Assembly (NCBI RefSeq): GCF_963576675.1
Contig: NC_088913.1
Span: 87,047,001-87,111,000 of the forward strand
Length of the DNA: 64,000 nucleotides
Source of the DNA: Euphorbia lathyris
Lineage: Eukaryota > Streptophyta > Magnoliopsida > Malpighiales > Euphorbiaceae
Reading direction: 5' to 3'
A model generated the notes under the pieces. It searched no databases. It was not told where the DNA came from and was given only the letters and a program-made list of their open reading frames with translations. Numbering within the stretch: position 1 is the first letter of the stretch; every line of letters starts with the position of its first letter. Positions 1 to 11,849 of the stretch are shown piece by piece. Position numbers and translations under genes: made by a program.

Positions 1-624
1 CACTTCTAAAACTATAACGTGTTGTCTCACATCACTATGTATCAATTCAATCGGAAGATATTGATACTTAAGTTTTTTAAATCTGTAACTTATTGTCCAG
101 AAAAGATTTATTATTTTTCTTAAAACTGTTTTGCTATAATGCCATTTGTGAGGGATTGGTGGAGACTTTAGGTAAAATGGCTCTTTAGTCCTTGCTTTTG
201 CTTTGTAACTTTATGTATCACACATGGGAAACTTATGAGTTGGTTGAAAGATTTATATTGGGTTGAGCCTAATGATATATTAAATTTTGTTTAGTGGGTT
301 TTATAAAATATACCACACGCGTGCTCGCTCGTTCATTCGCGCGACGCCTGCCCGTCCCGACTTGGCCATTAAATATTTTAAACCTTTAGACTAATTCTTA
401 AGCAGTTGAAATCCTATCTCCACTATCTCTAATTATATTCAACAATTACGTTTTTCTTTCCACAAACGTTGTCCACTACAACGTTCGGTTTTCAAACTCA
501 AATAAAAGGACATCCTTAGCAGTTCTGTAAACACATGATTTTTCGATTCTCTGATTTTTATCTCAAATATTATTTCTTCTCTGGACATTAAATTCTTGTT
601 GTTCCAAAGCTTCTCCCTAGAGTG
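1..624. other. AT-rich flank without a recognisable gene
   Basis: No coding sequence or element end could be supported here. A short GC-rich island at about 312-362 stands out from the AT-rich surroundings and contains several CG dinucleotides (for example ACACGCGTG and CGCGCGACG). The region ends at the 5-bp target duplication of the adjoining solo LTR. Confidence 0.5.
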
Positions 625-629
625 CACTA

Positions 630-3016
630 TGTCACAGCCGACCCAAAACGGCATCGGGTATGAATAGAAAATAGGATAACCAACTTCTAACAGTCTAGAA
701 GACGAACCGATTTTCTACAGATAAAATTTATTTGGACTACCTAAAATTTTATTTAATTATTTGGCTTGGACTTGATAATTCTATCAAGCTTCCTACGTAT
801 CCCGAACGTCTTTTAATCTTTAAACCGGGAATCAAAGCCACGTAGTTCTACCTATTTTAGGTAGTTCTCTTAACTTAGATAGTTCTCTTAACTTATAAAC
901 TCTTTTTAACTTATTGACACGTTGATTGATTCGCTAATAACTTAATTGTATATTTCAGTTTATTATATATAATTTAATATATATAAATCATTTTATCAAA
1001 ACGAATCAAATCAAACAAAGCTTTATCAAAGCGAATCAAATCGAACAACCTTTTATCAAAACGAATCAAATTCAACAACGTTTCATCAAAACGAATCAAA
1101 TCGAACAACCTTTTATCAAACAGAATCAAATTCAACAACGTTTCATCAAAATGAATCGCTTTAATTATATTTCAAATCATCAAGCATTTTCAAAACGTAA
1201 TACTAAATTTGCGTGTATGTGTCCATCCTCGAATTTCACCCGTGTAGCTTATCATAACATCAATCATATCAATAATCGAGATATCTCAGTCATATCTCGC
1301 CTTGCCTAACGTTAGGACTACCAGCCGTGCACTTTGGCGATACCGCCCTTAGGTATGGTCTTACAACTTACAACTCCTATCCCGGGCAATTCTAGATGGA
1401 CAAAACCATTTTATATATCTTTCAAATATCACAACATAAAAATCATATTTGGATTTCGAACCAAATCACATAAATATTAACAACAACTGCATCCGCTTTC
1501 TCAATCGAAAAATAATTCGCATAAAATCATCAAAATCATTTGCTCGATCCAATTTTTAAAGTATCAAAATCATAAATAATCATTCTTCAAATAATTAATC
1601 TCTAATCAAAATCGAGAGTAGTCAAATAGTTTAAATAACAATTAAAACTAAAAATATCACTAAAATACATTAAAACGAATTTTAAACCAAATACTTTGTT
1701 GAGAATTATTTTTATTTGTCACCGGATTAATTACGGATAATATTAAACCGGTATAGTTAATTGGAACGGTTTATACGGTTAGACTCGTTAAATTACTAGA
1801 TGTCTTATTCGTACTAATTTTATATTATACTTTCTACCGACTTTAATTGGTAAATATCAATACCAACTCTATTTGGTAAATATCAATATTAGTCCTTCTA
1901 TAATTTAACTCTAACAATTAATGTTACTTAAAATATTTTATTAATAGAATTGAATTAATCGAAATATTCTTAACGAATTATTTTCGGTTATCACCGGAAT
2001 AGTATTGTGTAACTCAAACCGATTATTTTAAACCGACGTAGTTAGTTTGGACTGATTATACTTTTAACTCGTTACACGGCTAAAAATCGTAATACCGAAT
2101 TTCACTTCGATAAATCTAAAGGACAACTAGTCTAAAATTTATATTTTTATTAGTAATTGATAGACGCTAACTCATTAATCGTAATTTATTAAAATTTGGC
2201 GAAACTATCGAAACTAGACTTACTCAAAATCATACTTATAATCTTTTAAAAATAATTAGATATAAAATACAGTTACCGAAATATCGTCGTCGGTCACCGA
2301 AAATGTATGGATGTGATCCATTGACATCTGCTGATTCACACCACTGTGGAAATTTCAATAACGGTGGTTCCATATTCAATTTCTTCATAGTTTCGGATGA
2401 TTTCGGATTGTCTCTTTTAACTTTCATGAAGTTTTAGTGACTTTTATTGAATTTTACCAAGAGAAAAACGAAGTGGTTGTTTTTGCTTTATTTTCATTAG
2501 AAGAACATATTTAAGAGAAAGAGATATGTGTATGTCTCTTTTTGTATTTCCTCCCTTATACTCATCATTTCTATAAGATATATATTATGTCCATGGTTAT
2601 TAGTATTTACACATGTCAACATTAAAATTAAATATTACCATGATGTAGGATACTTGTTAAAAGTATATAAATGTGTAATATACCTTTATCTTACTCTTTT
2701 AACACATAAAATACAAGTGTCTTCTAATCATTTCCATTCCAAATTAATTAATCTAATTTATTTTATTTATTTATTATAATATAATATGGAATTTAATGGC
2801 AACCTAAAATCAAATTATACCATTTACGTGTATAGAAGATTTTGTAATTGGAAAAATATTGATTTTGATCCTCTTAATTTGTAACTCTTATAACACTTAA
2901 CCAAAATCTTTAATTTACACTTAAAAATATCAAATTAAACACCATAACATAATTATATATGACATAATCTTAATTTAATATAAAATACTTAAAAAAATTT
3001 GGACACGGACGTGACA
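630..3016 (+). mobile_element. Solo LTR, Ty3-type, family 1
   Basis: The stretch begins TGTCACAGCCGACCC and ends GGACGTGACA, so it has the TG...CA form of an LTR with short inverted ends. It is flanked by the perfect 5-bp duplication CACTA at 625-629 and 3017-3021, which marks a complete solo LTR left by recombination between two LTRs. There is no gag or pol next to it. A second full-length relative lies inverted at 8821-11844 and a fragment lies at 63543-63808. Shared marks are the start TGTCACaCCCGACCC, the word AACGGCATCGGG, and the repeated GTAGTTCTACCTA block. Assignment to Ty3 rather than copia rests on the 2.4 kb length and the TGTCAC start and is an inference. Confidence 0.85.
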
Positions 3017-3170
3017 CACTAGGTCGGTGCTTGCTGTGTAAACCTTGGCTGACGATCGGACTTCCAGATTGTACCAGAGTCTTCCATAATCATTTTCAAC
3101 TCAACGGTTTTTTCCACAACATAGCGTTTATATTCCGATAAGTTGTTCCGTTCCCTAATTTGTTTCTACA

Positions 3171-3342
3171 TTAACTTATAATAATAATATGGACAACGAT
3201 TCATCTTCTATGAATTAAGTCAAAACTATATTTATAACCTTAAAACAGTTGCTCACAAAAGTATATATATTCCAGAAAATATCTCCTCTATGAGCAACCA
3301 TTCAAATAAATAAATAGAAAAAGAAAAGATTTAGTTAACTTA
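3171..3342 (+). promoter_or_regulatory. Conserved upstream region of cysteine-rich peptide gene A
   Basis: This stretch aligns by eye with 62668-62845, upstream of the paralogous peptide gene. Shared words include ATTCATCTTCTATGAATTAAG, AACTATATTTAYAACCTTAAA and CTCACAAAAGTATATATAT. The TATATATAT run is a plausible TATA element, followed in both copies by a stretch containing AAATATCTCCTCTATRAGCA. Conservation while the surrounding DNA differs suggests it is the original promoter and leader. It is now separated from the coding part by the LINE at 3360-5272. Confidence 0.5.
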
Positions 3343-3359
3343 TAAATTATTCATCTTCT

Positions 3360-5272
3360 GTGTTCTAAGAATATGAACCAAAAAGCCTGCAAAAGGTTGA
3401 GTGATTTATCTGGTATTCCTCTGACTAATTCTTTGGGTAAGTATCTAGGGATTCCTCTCCATAGTGATAGAGTTTATAAAGCTTCTTTTAAGGATACGTT
3501 GGATAAAACCCTCTCCCTTGCGGGCCGCCTTACTTTGATTCAGTCTGTCAATTGTGCGGTTTCGAATCATATTATGCAGGCTTGTCATCTACTTGAGCCT
3601 GTTCTCAAAGATCTTGATAAAATTAATCGTCGTTTTCTGTGGGGAGAAGCTGAAGAGGGGAGGAAGATTCACCTTGTTCCTTGGAATGAGGTGTGCCAAC
3701 CTAAGAATATGGGAGGGCTTGGGATTAGGAAAGCCAGAGATAATAATAAAGTGTTGTTAATGAAACTTCTGTGGAGAATGTGGCAACTTCCGTCAGCTCT
3801 TTGGGTTCAATTATTATGCGGGAAATATAGAAAGGACAAGATTTTTGGGGGTCCTAAGGAGAGAGTGGTTAATTGCTCTTTTCTTTGGAAAGGCCTTAGT
3901 GCTGTATTTTCAGAATTTTGCTTTGGGATTGGGTGGAATGTGGAAAATGGGAAATCTATTAGCTTCTGGAAGGATATCTGGATTGGAAAAAAGCCTCTAT
4001 TAGAGGTTTGTGAGTCTTTACCGCCCTTAGAAATTCAGAACTAGAGGATTGCAGATGTGGTGGATTCGGAGGGTGATTGGATTTGGGCGAAGTTTGATTC
4101 TTACCTCAATCTGGAATCGCTCCTGAGAATTAGAGGAGTTCAGATTAGTAGCAAGGAGGAAGACAGGGATAGTTACTGTTGGTCTTTGACTAACAACGGG
4201 GCTTTTTCTTGTAAATTGGCTTTTGAGGCTTTCAATCAAGGGTCGGAAACTTCGCATCCAGAGTTGTGGAAGACGATTTGGGCCTTAAAAGTGCCTTACC
4301 CTATTAGGAGCTTCCTGTGGCTAGGAGTGAAAAATAGGTTAGGAAAATGACGCATTTTGTGGAGTCTGGTGCGTGTGGTAGATGCAGAGGACATGAAGAG
4401 TAAAGAGGTGTGGAATAAAGTTCTCCCGATAAAGTTGATGTCTTCTTTTTTATCCCATCCCGATCTTGATTGGTTTATGGATGGGGTTAGTGGGAAGCTT
4501 TTGGCTGATCTTGAGCATGGTGTCCTCTTATTTGTGGTTGTCTGTCATCAGATTTGGAATTGGAGGAATGAGGAGATTTTGGAGGAGAAACGGTTGTTAT
4601 TCCTAATGTTTTTTATTTCTTTTCCAAAAAGATTTGCTCCTTTGTTGATAACTTCAGAAAGGATTCCTTAGCGAGGGATACTCAGAGGAAACTTGTCCAT
4701 CTCTTAGGCTGGTGTAGGCCTAGTGAAGGTGTGATTAAGTTTAACACTGATGGCTCCTGTCTAAAGGATGAAAGAATTGCTGCGGGAGGGGTTCTAAGAG
4801 ATGATAGTGGTGGTTAGGTTTCTGGTTTCTCTCAGAATTTGGGCATGGGTTTCCTTCTCTGCGGAACTTTGGAGGATTTTTTCTGGCCTTAGGCTAGCTA
4901 AAAATCTGGGGGTGAAGAATCTTCTTGTGGAAACTGATTACCTCGAAGTTGTCAGTATGATCTCGGAGAATAACGCTATTTGCTTGAATAGCCAAAAGTT
5001 AATTAAAGGGATTAGAAGGATTTGCTCTTCCTTTGATTTTTTTCGCTTTGACCATATTTACAGGGATTAAAATCGGGTGGCGGACCGCCTCGCGGCTGAA
5101 GGTCATTCAAGGATGTTGGGTCTCTCAACTTTCTCGTCTCCTCCGGCTTTCATTTCATCTCTGATCTTGGATGACAGGGTGGGAGTCAGCTTTCCAAGGC
5201 TGATCCCGGGTTAGGTTGCTTTGTTTGTTTGTTTTCTTTCTTTTCCTTTCCTACCAAAAAAAATTAAATAAA
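3360..5272 (+). mobile_element. 5'-truncated LINE (L1-type) insertion
   Basis: A non-LTR retrotransposon tail is flanked by a perfect 17-bp target duplication, TAAATTATTCATCTTCT, at 3343-3359 and 5273-5289. The 3' end has the family's T-rich stretch and CCTACCAAAAAAAA tail. It carries only the C-terminal part of ORF2 and begins downstream of the catalytic reverse transcriptase motif, so it was dead on arrival. The paralogous site at about 62845-62860 (TATAAATTAATCATCTTTTTC) is the empty site and confirms the borders. Two more members of the same family lie at 58623-59263 and 63337-63521, all on the plus strand. Confidence 0.9.
3373..5214 (+). pseudogene. LINE ORF2 C-terminal remnant (RT thumb, zinc-finger region, RNase H)
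   Basis: The first open stretch, 3373-4044, reads like the part of plant LINE ORF2 that follows the catalytic RT core: KYLGIPL, LAGRLTLIQSV, LWRMWQLPSALW and SFWKDIWIG. Next comes the zf-RVT region (NGAFSCKLAFEAF, WALKVPYPIRSFLWL, 4180-4330). The end resembles an RNase H domain: FNTDGSC near 4741, AAGGVLRD near 4780, LLVETDY near 4922 and NRVADRLAAEGH near 5072. Stop codons and frameshifts separate these parts, for example TAG after LEIQN at 4042 and TGA at 4348. The family terminus RLIPG-stop is at 5212-5214. The copy at 58628-59221 shows what the RNase H end looks like without breaks. Confidence 0.85.
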
Positions 5273-5320
5273 TAAATTATTCATCTTCTTCATAAATTTC
5301 TTGTCTAAAACAAGAAATTA

Positions 5321-5625
5321 ATGGTGAATAAGGAAGTTGTTATAGCAATTTCAGTTGCGATATTCTTAAGACTGAATATAAATATTGGAGAGGAATGGAA
5401 ATGGCCATGGGAAGAAAGCAAAGCTAGTGCGAAATTAGACAAGACTTATTTTAACGGATGCTTCAAAGAATGTAAAAACACTAAAGATATGGAGAATTTG
5501 TGAAAGAATGCAAACCCTTGTGTACTTCTCATATGAAACCTAACGGAAGTTCTAAACTTATTAACGGTGGTTTTAATCGTATTGGCGACATTGGAGCTCG
5601 GTCGCCGATGCAACCCAGCGTATAA
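5321..5625 (+). pseudogene. Small secreted cysteine-rich peptide, copy A (frameshifted)
   Basis: ATG at 5321 opens a short protein. An N-terminal hydrophobic stretch (VVIAISVAIFL, residues 6-16) looks like a signal peptide. It is followed by an acidic, tryptophan-rich segment (WKWPWEES) and a Cys-x3-Cys pair (CFKEC). Compared with copy B (62883-63166), four bases are missing just after GAATTTG near 5500. This creates an immediate TGA and throws the second Cys-rich half (CKPLCT) out of frame; the paralogous stop is at 5623-5625. In both copies the intended mature part has two Cys-x3-Cys-x3-Cys clusters or remnants of them. This suggests an antimicrobial or hairpinin/thionin-like defence peptide, but I do not recognise the family. 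A LINE sits in the leader and a MULE in the 3' flank, so the gene is probably dead. Confidence 0.6.
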
Positions 5626-5798
5626 TATTGAAATAAATGCTTGAGGAATTGAAGGAGAGTTAATTATTTTGATATTTTAAAGAATGGATTGAAAAAAAGT
5701 AGTTAGTATGTGTAGTAATTTGTATTCTTTTACTCGGGAATTTAGTTCCAACATTTTTTCACTCGAGAATTTAAATGAAAATAATTGATTATTTTATA

Positions 5799-6117
5799 GG
5801 AAAAAGTATAAAAATAAACCTTGTGGTTACACCTGTTTTCGATTACAGATTTGTGGTTTAAAAATTTACAAAATGGTACCTTGAGGTTTATTCCGTTAGC
5901 AAACACATACCAAATTGATTAACGGTGTTAAAAGTCAAAAGGAAAAAAGTTAATTTGGTCATTATATTTATTTATTTTATAAATTAAATCCTCCTATTAT
6001 CTAATTAGCACAAACAAATCTCAAAATTAAAAATAAAATCAAATACACTTTCTTCTACATCTCTCTAGTTTCTTTTTTTTTTCTTCTTTCTTTCTCTTCT
6101 CTCTCTCTAAACATACA
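5799..6117 (+). repeat. MULE terminal inverted repeat, left
   Basis: This arm reads in the same order as the reverse complement of 7073-7381. Matching words include GTTTTCGATTACA, GTGGTTTAAAAA, TTAGCAAACACATACCAAA, GTGTTAAAAGTCAAA, GTTAATTTGGTC and a CT-rich end TTCTCTTTCTCTCTC. Small indels have accumulated between the arms. Confidence 0.85.
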
Positions 6118-6363
6118 AAATCAAATACATTTAAATTAATTTACTCCCCTCCTTTCAAACAATTTCATCTCTTTCTTCTTATATTTCACATCAATGGTAG
6201 TCTCTTCTCGGGACGCTATTAACTGTCTGAATTTCTACCGTTGATCTCTCTCTCAACAGGTCAATTGTGTCCGAACTGATAGTTAGAGCATTAGAAGATT
6301 ATGATTTTTTTAAGGTTAAATCGAAAAAGCCTATATCTTCACACTTTTTTGCTACTTAATTTC

Positions 6364-7014
6364 ATGGATTTCTTGATCAGCATACAAGATTCACTTCTAC
6401 TTTCTGCCAGCAGTAATACCACCACCGGTTCTCCCGACCGAGGAGTTTTCACCTCCAATCCTTTAGCTGTTAATAGCCCGAAGAAGAAAGCCGGCAGTAA
6501 AATATTCAAGGAGACTTGACATGAGGAATAATTAAGAGAAATGGAAATAAATGGGTTTGCGAGCTCAGAGAACCAAATAAGAAATCACGAATTTGGCTAG
6601 GAACTTATCCTAAGCTTGAAATGGCAGCCAGAGCTCATGATGTTCCAGCATTAGCTTTCAGAGGCAAGTCTGCTTGCCTTAATTTTGTTGATTCCACTTG
6701 GAAATTGCCAGCTTACAGCGATGCTTTAGAAATCAGAAGGGTTGCCGACAAGGCAGCAGAGCTTTTCCGGCCAGAAGAATTTGGCGGGTGTTATGGGAAT
6801 GGCATTGAGGAATGTTCAAGCGAAGATAAAAGTGAAGAATTAATGTATAATTGCCTGAATTTTGAAGAAAGTTTTGTATTTATTGATGAGGACAGGCTAC
6901 TTTGAAATACAGAGATTGTTTGCAGATATGGCAGAAGGTCTTTTGCTTGCTCCACCTTATTATGTTGAGCGGAATTGCTCTCGAAATGATTATGATGTTT
7001 CCTTGTGGAACTAA
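6364..7014 (+). pseudogene. CBF/DREB1-like AP2/ERF transcription factor, captured and broken
   Basis: The reading starts at MDFLIS (6364). It then shows PKKKAGSKIFKET, the CBF signature preceding the AP2 domain. An in-frame TGA (6517) and a deletion remove the start of the AP2 domain. The domain resumes with [19 protein letters not shown], then [22 protein letters not shown], and the second CBF signature DSTW. An acidic C-terminal region follows. Near 6890-6905 a one-base shift gives a TGA; in the next frame the protein continues FADMAEGLLLAPP and ends DVSLWN-stop at 7012-7014, like CBF activation domains. In intact form such proteins bind CRT/DRE promoter elements in cold and drought responses. 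All of it lies inside the MULE, so it was carried here and is not a resident gene. Confidence 0.85.
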
Positions 7015-7072
7015 TCACCTGTTTTGTGACTTAAATTGTAATTAATTACTCTCTTCCGTCCCAGTTTTGTTT

Positions 7073-7381
7073 TGTATTTTTAGAAAGAGAGAGAAAGGAG
7101 AAAAAAAAAATTATAGAGAAGGAAAAGAAAATTAATTTGGTTTTTATTTTTAATTTTGGGGGTTATTTGTGATAATTAAATAATAAGAGGGGTTACTTTA
7201 TAAAATAAATTAATATAAGGACCAAATTAACTCGTTTTTCTTTGACTTTTAACACTGTTAGTCACTTTTGGTATGTGTTTGCTAACAGAATGAACCTCAA
7301 TACCATTTTGTAATTTTTTAAACCACAAGTTTGTAATCGAAAACAGATTTAACCACAAAGATTTATTTTTGTACTTTTCCC
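7073..7381 (-). repeat. MULE terminal inverted repeat, right
   Basis: This is the inverted partner of 5799-6117. It ends GTACTTTTCCC immediately before the right 9-bp duplication TATTTTATA (7382-7390). The match extends inward to the GTATTTTTAGAAAGAGAGAG stretch at 7073-7092. Confidence 0.85.
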
Positions 7382-7390
7382 TATTTTATA

Positions 7391-8815
7391 TTTGTGTTGT
7401 TTTTTTGAACTAAAATTAATATGAAATAAGAATTTCATTTCCAAAAAGTATCACAATTGTTGATTCACATATCCTAATAAATTAATTAGACTAGTACTTT
7501 GCCCGAGCATTGCGCTGGAAAATAAATTGTTTATATAGAAATAAAAAATTATAATATTTTTTGAATTATATATCATTGAATATAATGATAATTAATATTT
7601 TATGTTAAAATGATTTTAAGTTTAAAGTGTTAGGGTGTCATCTATCAATGATCATTTTATTATAAAATTATTCTATTAGTTTTCAAGCTTCACTAACAAA
7701 AGATTAGTTTTGGCACGCGCGTTCCTATGCTAATTCTTTTTTGCATAGTTTTAGTCCTGTCTTCATTTGAGATTAATTCAAGATGGCTCTACCATTCATT
7801 AATAAAGTATTTATTCTTCTTCCAAAAAAAAAGATTAGTTTTTTTTTCTATATAATATTATTTAACCAACTTATCTAAATTTAAAATAAATTTAGGATCA
7901 GTTTAAAATATTTTAGACATACACCAAGCAATCATATCTATTCTATAACATTAAATTAGAATTTGATTATCTTGTTATTTTTGTATTCGGTCTTATGTTT
8001 TTATTAAGATTGACTATATGAGAGTCTATGATGTCTTGTCCTTACTTTCCAAAATGACAAATCAAATTTAGAAACATGAATATAAAAAAAAAATTCAAGA
8101 ATTATAATTCAAATGTAATAATATTAAAAACAAAAAATACATAAAAAGAAACAAAATATGAAAATAGAGAAAGAAAAAACTCGTCTGGGGAACTTAACTT
8201 GAAAGACAAGGAGAAAATAATTTTGTTTCTTCCACAATAAATCGTGATTAAGCTTGGTTACATAAAGCAAAATGCATATTTAAGCGGGTGAAATATTTTA
8301 TGGCCAATTGATAATTGAAAAAAAAATTAGGATTCATTATAATTTTATCCATAAATGTTTCAAGCATACCTTTAATTAATTAGAAAATTGAAGTAATTTA
8401 TGAATTGATTAGAAAGAGTATTAGTTGGAGGTGGAGGAATGAATCCCAAGTTTCCTCTAAAGGAGGACGGATTGAGAGATGTTTAAGAGTCAATCTGAAC
8501 TCTGGGAACCTGGATGTATGCTGTGAAAAAAGCGATTTCAAATTGAGATTTATGAGTATAAATTTTCGTATATAAAGTAAAGAACATACTACTAGCATCA
8601 ATCCGGCCGCAGATGAATCTGCTCCATTAGTCTAGCTAGCTACGGCTTCAAAGCCAAGCCCGGAAAAATGTTCACTAAAATCGCTACCCCAAGTTCCATG
8701 TCTTATTAAAAGTAGTAGGCTATCATGAAATTTCGAGCATGTTATTGTAAAATATCTATGGTATTAGCTATTTTCTTAAAATAACAATATATGCTATCCA
8801 CAAATATCTACCATA
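7391..8815. other. Intergenic, with a possible Helitron 3' end at 7490
   Basis: No gene is supported. The first 100 bp align with the 3' flank of peptide copy B and then diverge at ACTAGTACTTTGCCCGAGC (7490-7508). On the minus strand this reads GCTCGGGCAAAGTACTAGT, preceded by CCAGCGCAAT, which looks like a Helitron 3' terminus (weak GC hairpin, then CTAGT). The matching 5' TC end was not found, so length and identity are uncertain. The remainder is AT-rich. Confidence 0.4.
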
Positions 8816-8820
8816 TTCTG

Positions 8821-11800
8821 TGTCACGACCGTATCCAAAAATTCCAATATCCTGATATAGATTATAATGCATATATTTTAGAGTGTTAACTAACTGGGTA
8901 CTATAAATATATTATTGATTTTAATTTAATGTTTTTAGATATAAATTAAAAGTTTTGGGTAATAAAAAAAATAAATGACTTTATTAAGTATCAAAAGTGA
9001 TATTAACCAAAATTGTATTGATAGACGGAAATTTTAGGATATATTTTCAAAATTTTATAACTACAATATATAAATATGTATAATTAAAAATAAAATAAAA
9101 TAAAATAAAATAAATAATGAAAAAAATAAAAATATATATGGATGTCCTCTTTTAACAAATATGAATTACATGTGTCAATTTTTATGTTTTTAAGTGTCAA
9201 AATGCATGTTACATGTTTGCCACTTGTAATAATAGAAATGTTTATAGTATTTAATTGATTTAAATTGGTATATAAGACTTTGATCTAACTTAACTTATTT
9301 TATTATTAATAGTATTGAATAGTTGGTATGAATGAAAAATTTATTGTATAAAACAATATATTACATAGCTTATATTGTATTTATGGGGTCTAAGACATAA
9401 ATTGAAATTTAATATGCTAATTATATTAAAGACATAGATACTCTAAAATTATACTTTGCATATATATAGTTTTTGAAGCTTAGCATATTAAAAAGAAAAA
9501 GGAAAAGAAAGGAGTAATGGACAAAATCAAATAAATTATTGATTTTTGTTTAAATGATAAATATTAATTGAGGAACAATTTAGAACAAACTAGAATTTGG
9601 AGTTAGTGATGTAATATACATAAGAGAAAAATAATAATATATATATGAAAAATATGTCCTTACACATCATATAACATTGACACATGTTCTACTTATTAAC
9701 ATGTGTTATGGTTAAACTTAAAAGCTTAACACATATTGGGAACATCAATATATATACAGATGGAAGAACTAAAAAAAAAAAAGGAGGATAGAGAGAGATA
9801 TTGGGAAGAGGTTTCTTGGAGTCTTGTCTGGCGGAAAAAAAAAAGAAAGAAAAGGAAGGGAAAATAGATTAGTTTAAAATACAATTCATTAGGGGGAGAG
9901 GGTTCTATAAAAAAAAAAAGGAAGGAAAGAAAAGAAAATAGTCTAAGAGAGTGAAAATACAAAATGAAGTGTAAAGAGAGCAAATTTAGGAAGGAAAATA
10001 ATGAAGGGGATAAAGGATAAAAAGAATAATGATTCGGCAGTTGTCAACGGATCATAACGATAACGATGAATTTTCGGTGACTGACGATGAAATTTCGGAT
10101 CAGCTGTCAATGGATCACACCGACGAATTTCGATGGCCGACGATGATATTTCGGTAACGATATTTTAGATCTAAATTATTTTTAAAATGTTATAAGTATG
10201 ATTTTGAGTAAGTTTAGTTTCGGTAAATTCGTTCAATTTTAACAGATTTTGATTTACGATTAATAATTTATCGACTATGGATAATCCATATAAATTTTAA
10301 ACTAGTTGTTCTTTAGATTTATTAACGTGAAATTCGGTATTAAAGGGCTTTTAGCAACGTTATGAATTTAAAAGTATAATCGGTCCAATAAGAATATTTT
10401 GATTATCTTAAATCCTATCAAGTTAAAATTAAAAGAAGTTATAAAATAGAAATGGTAATTATTGATGATTGCCTTAGAAAAATAGAAATGACTATTATTG
10501 ATAATTATCAATTAGAATCCACAAAAGAGTTTGAATATAAAATTAGTTGTATATAAAAATCAGTACAAAAATGAGAAATATAAAATTGTACAAGTAGATT
10601 TATGATAATCTAACGAGTTTAATAAATAGTTAACTACTCTGATTTAGAGTTACTAAGGTCGTGCTTAAAATAGCCGATAAGAATATTTAATTTTATCGAT
10701 TCCATATTTTGGGAAATTTGATTCTTGGAGTTGGAATAAATTATGAATCAATGATTCTATATGAATTTTTAACAATTTTAGTTATTATTAAAGGAGTATT
10801 TGATTTTAAATGATTTTGTATTTTGAGTACTTTTTAGAGATAATTGTGCTTCTTTTGCGGAGGCCAAATGGTTTATGGTTATGAAATAATTATGAAATTT
10901 GATTGTGAAAGGTGATTTGAGCATGATATAATTTTATGATTTTATATATATCCATCTAGAGTAATCCGGATCGGTGGTTGTATATTTGAAGTCCATGTTC
11001 AGTGAGGGACATGGCCTGTGTACACAGTTGAAAGACCTATCGGGTATGGCAAAGAAGTGTTGAGTAAGACCATACGGGTTAGGCAAAATAATGAGATATC
11101 TCGATTATATTGTGGGGATTGATACGTAAGGGGAGAAACTCTAGGATGGATATAATGTTAAGTTTGTTTGATTATGAATTTGGTTTCGTAAACCGTTTAT
11201 TTGGTTACGAAGTAGTTTGATAAAACGTTTTATTTGGTTACGAACTAGTTTAATAAAGAGTTTATTCGATTATGAATCGATTTGATAAATAATTTATTTG
11301 ATTATGGTTTATTTTGATAAAATGTTGATATTTATTTGTGAATTGATTTCATTTGTGGTTTGATTTGATAATATGATTTTTTTTCAAGTCTAAAAATTTA
11401 TATTGTTGGATTCGATAAACTATTCGTATATAAAGTATATTTTAATTAGATTACTTTGATATTAAATATCGGGTTATTTTCAATAACCGTATTATGAAAA
11501 ATAAAATTATATAGTAATATATTGAAATATACAGTTAAATCATTCGATCAATGTCTCAATAAGTTAAGAGAACTACTCAAGTTAAGAGAACTACCCAAGT
11601 TAAGAGAACTACCTAAAATAGGTAGAACTACGTGGCTTTGATTCCCGATTTAAAGATTCAAAGATATTCGGGATACGTAGGAAGCTTGATAGAATTATCG
11701 AGTCCAAGCCAAATAATTAATAAAACTTTAGGTAGTCCAAATTAAATTTTATCTACGAGAAAATAAGTTTGACTTTTAGACTGTAGAAATTCGGTATCCC

Positions 11801-11844
11801 ATTTTTTCCTTCACGCCCGATGCCGTTTTGGGTCGGGTGTGACA
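8821..11844 (-). mobile_element. Solo LTR, family 1, inverted copy
   Basis: On the minus strand this begins TGTCACACCCGACCC and ends GGATACGGTCGTGACA, the same ends as the LTR at 630-3016. The perfect 5-bp duplication TTCTG at 8816-8820 and 11845-11849 shows an independent insertion. It is about 640 bp longer than the first copy, so it probably holds an additional insertion or tract expansion. Candidates are the A-rich and GA-rich stretches at about 9080-9120 and 9770-9960. The block of three GTTAAGAGAACTAC-type repeats near 11565-11615 is the counterpart of the similar block near 840-900. Confidence 0.85.
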
Positions 11845-11849
11845 TTCTG

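Larger units (their letters stand above)
5799..7381. mobile_element. Pack-MULE carrying a CBF/DREB1-like gene
   Basis: The element is bounded by a perfect 9-bp target duplication, TATTTTATA, at 5790-5798 and 7382-7390, the size typical of Mutator-like elements. It has inverted repeats of roughly 310 bp at its ends. No transposase is present; the interior holds an AP2/ERF pseudogene. The 3' flank of peptide copy B (about 63175-63225: GTTGATTCTTTTATATTTGTGTTGT) matches the joined flanks of this element and serves as an empty site. The outermost bases (GGaAAAAGTAtaAAAAT) resemble those of the short MITE-like elements at 20553-21069 and 33906-34421. Confidence 0.9.

Noticed and set aside
439..654. 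71-codon minus-strand frame
   Set aside because: It runs across the solo LTR border and has no protein-like motif.
2528..2779. 83-codon plus-strand hydrophobic frame
   Set aside because: Lies inside the solo LTR in AT-rich DNA; hydrophobicity follows from T-rich codons.
9726..9983. Minus-strand frame rich in Phe, Leu and Ser
   Set aside because: Low-complexity translation of GA/A-rich tracts inside the solo LTR.
630..11844. A single 11-kb transposon with 2-3 kb terminal inverted repeats
   Set aside because: The outer flanks do not match each other, while each arm has its own internal partner end and 5-bp duplication, so these are two solo LTRs.
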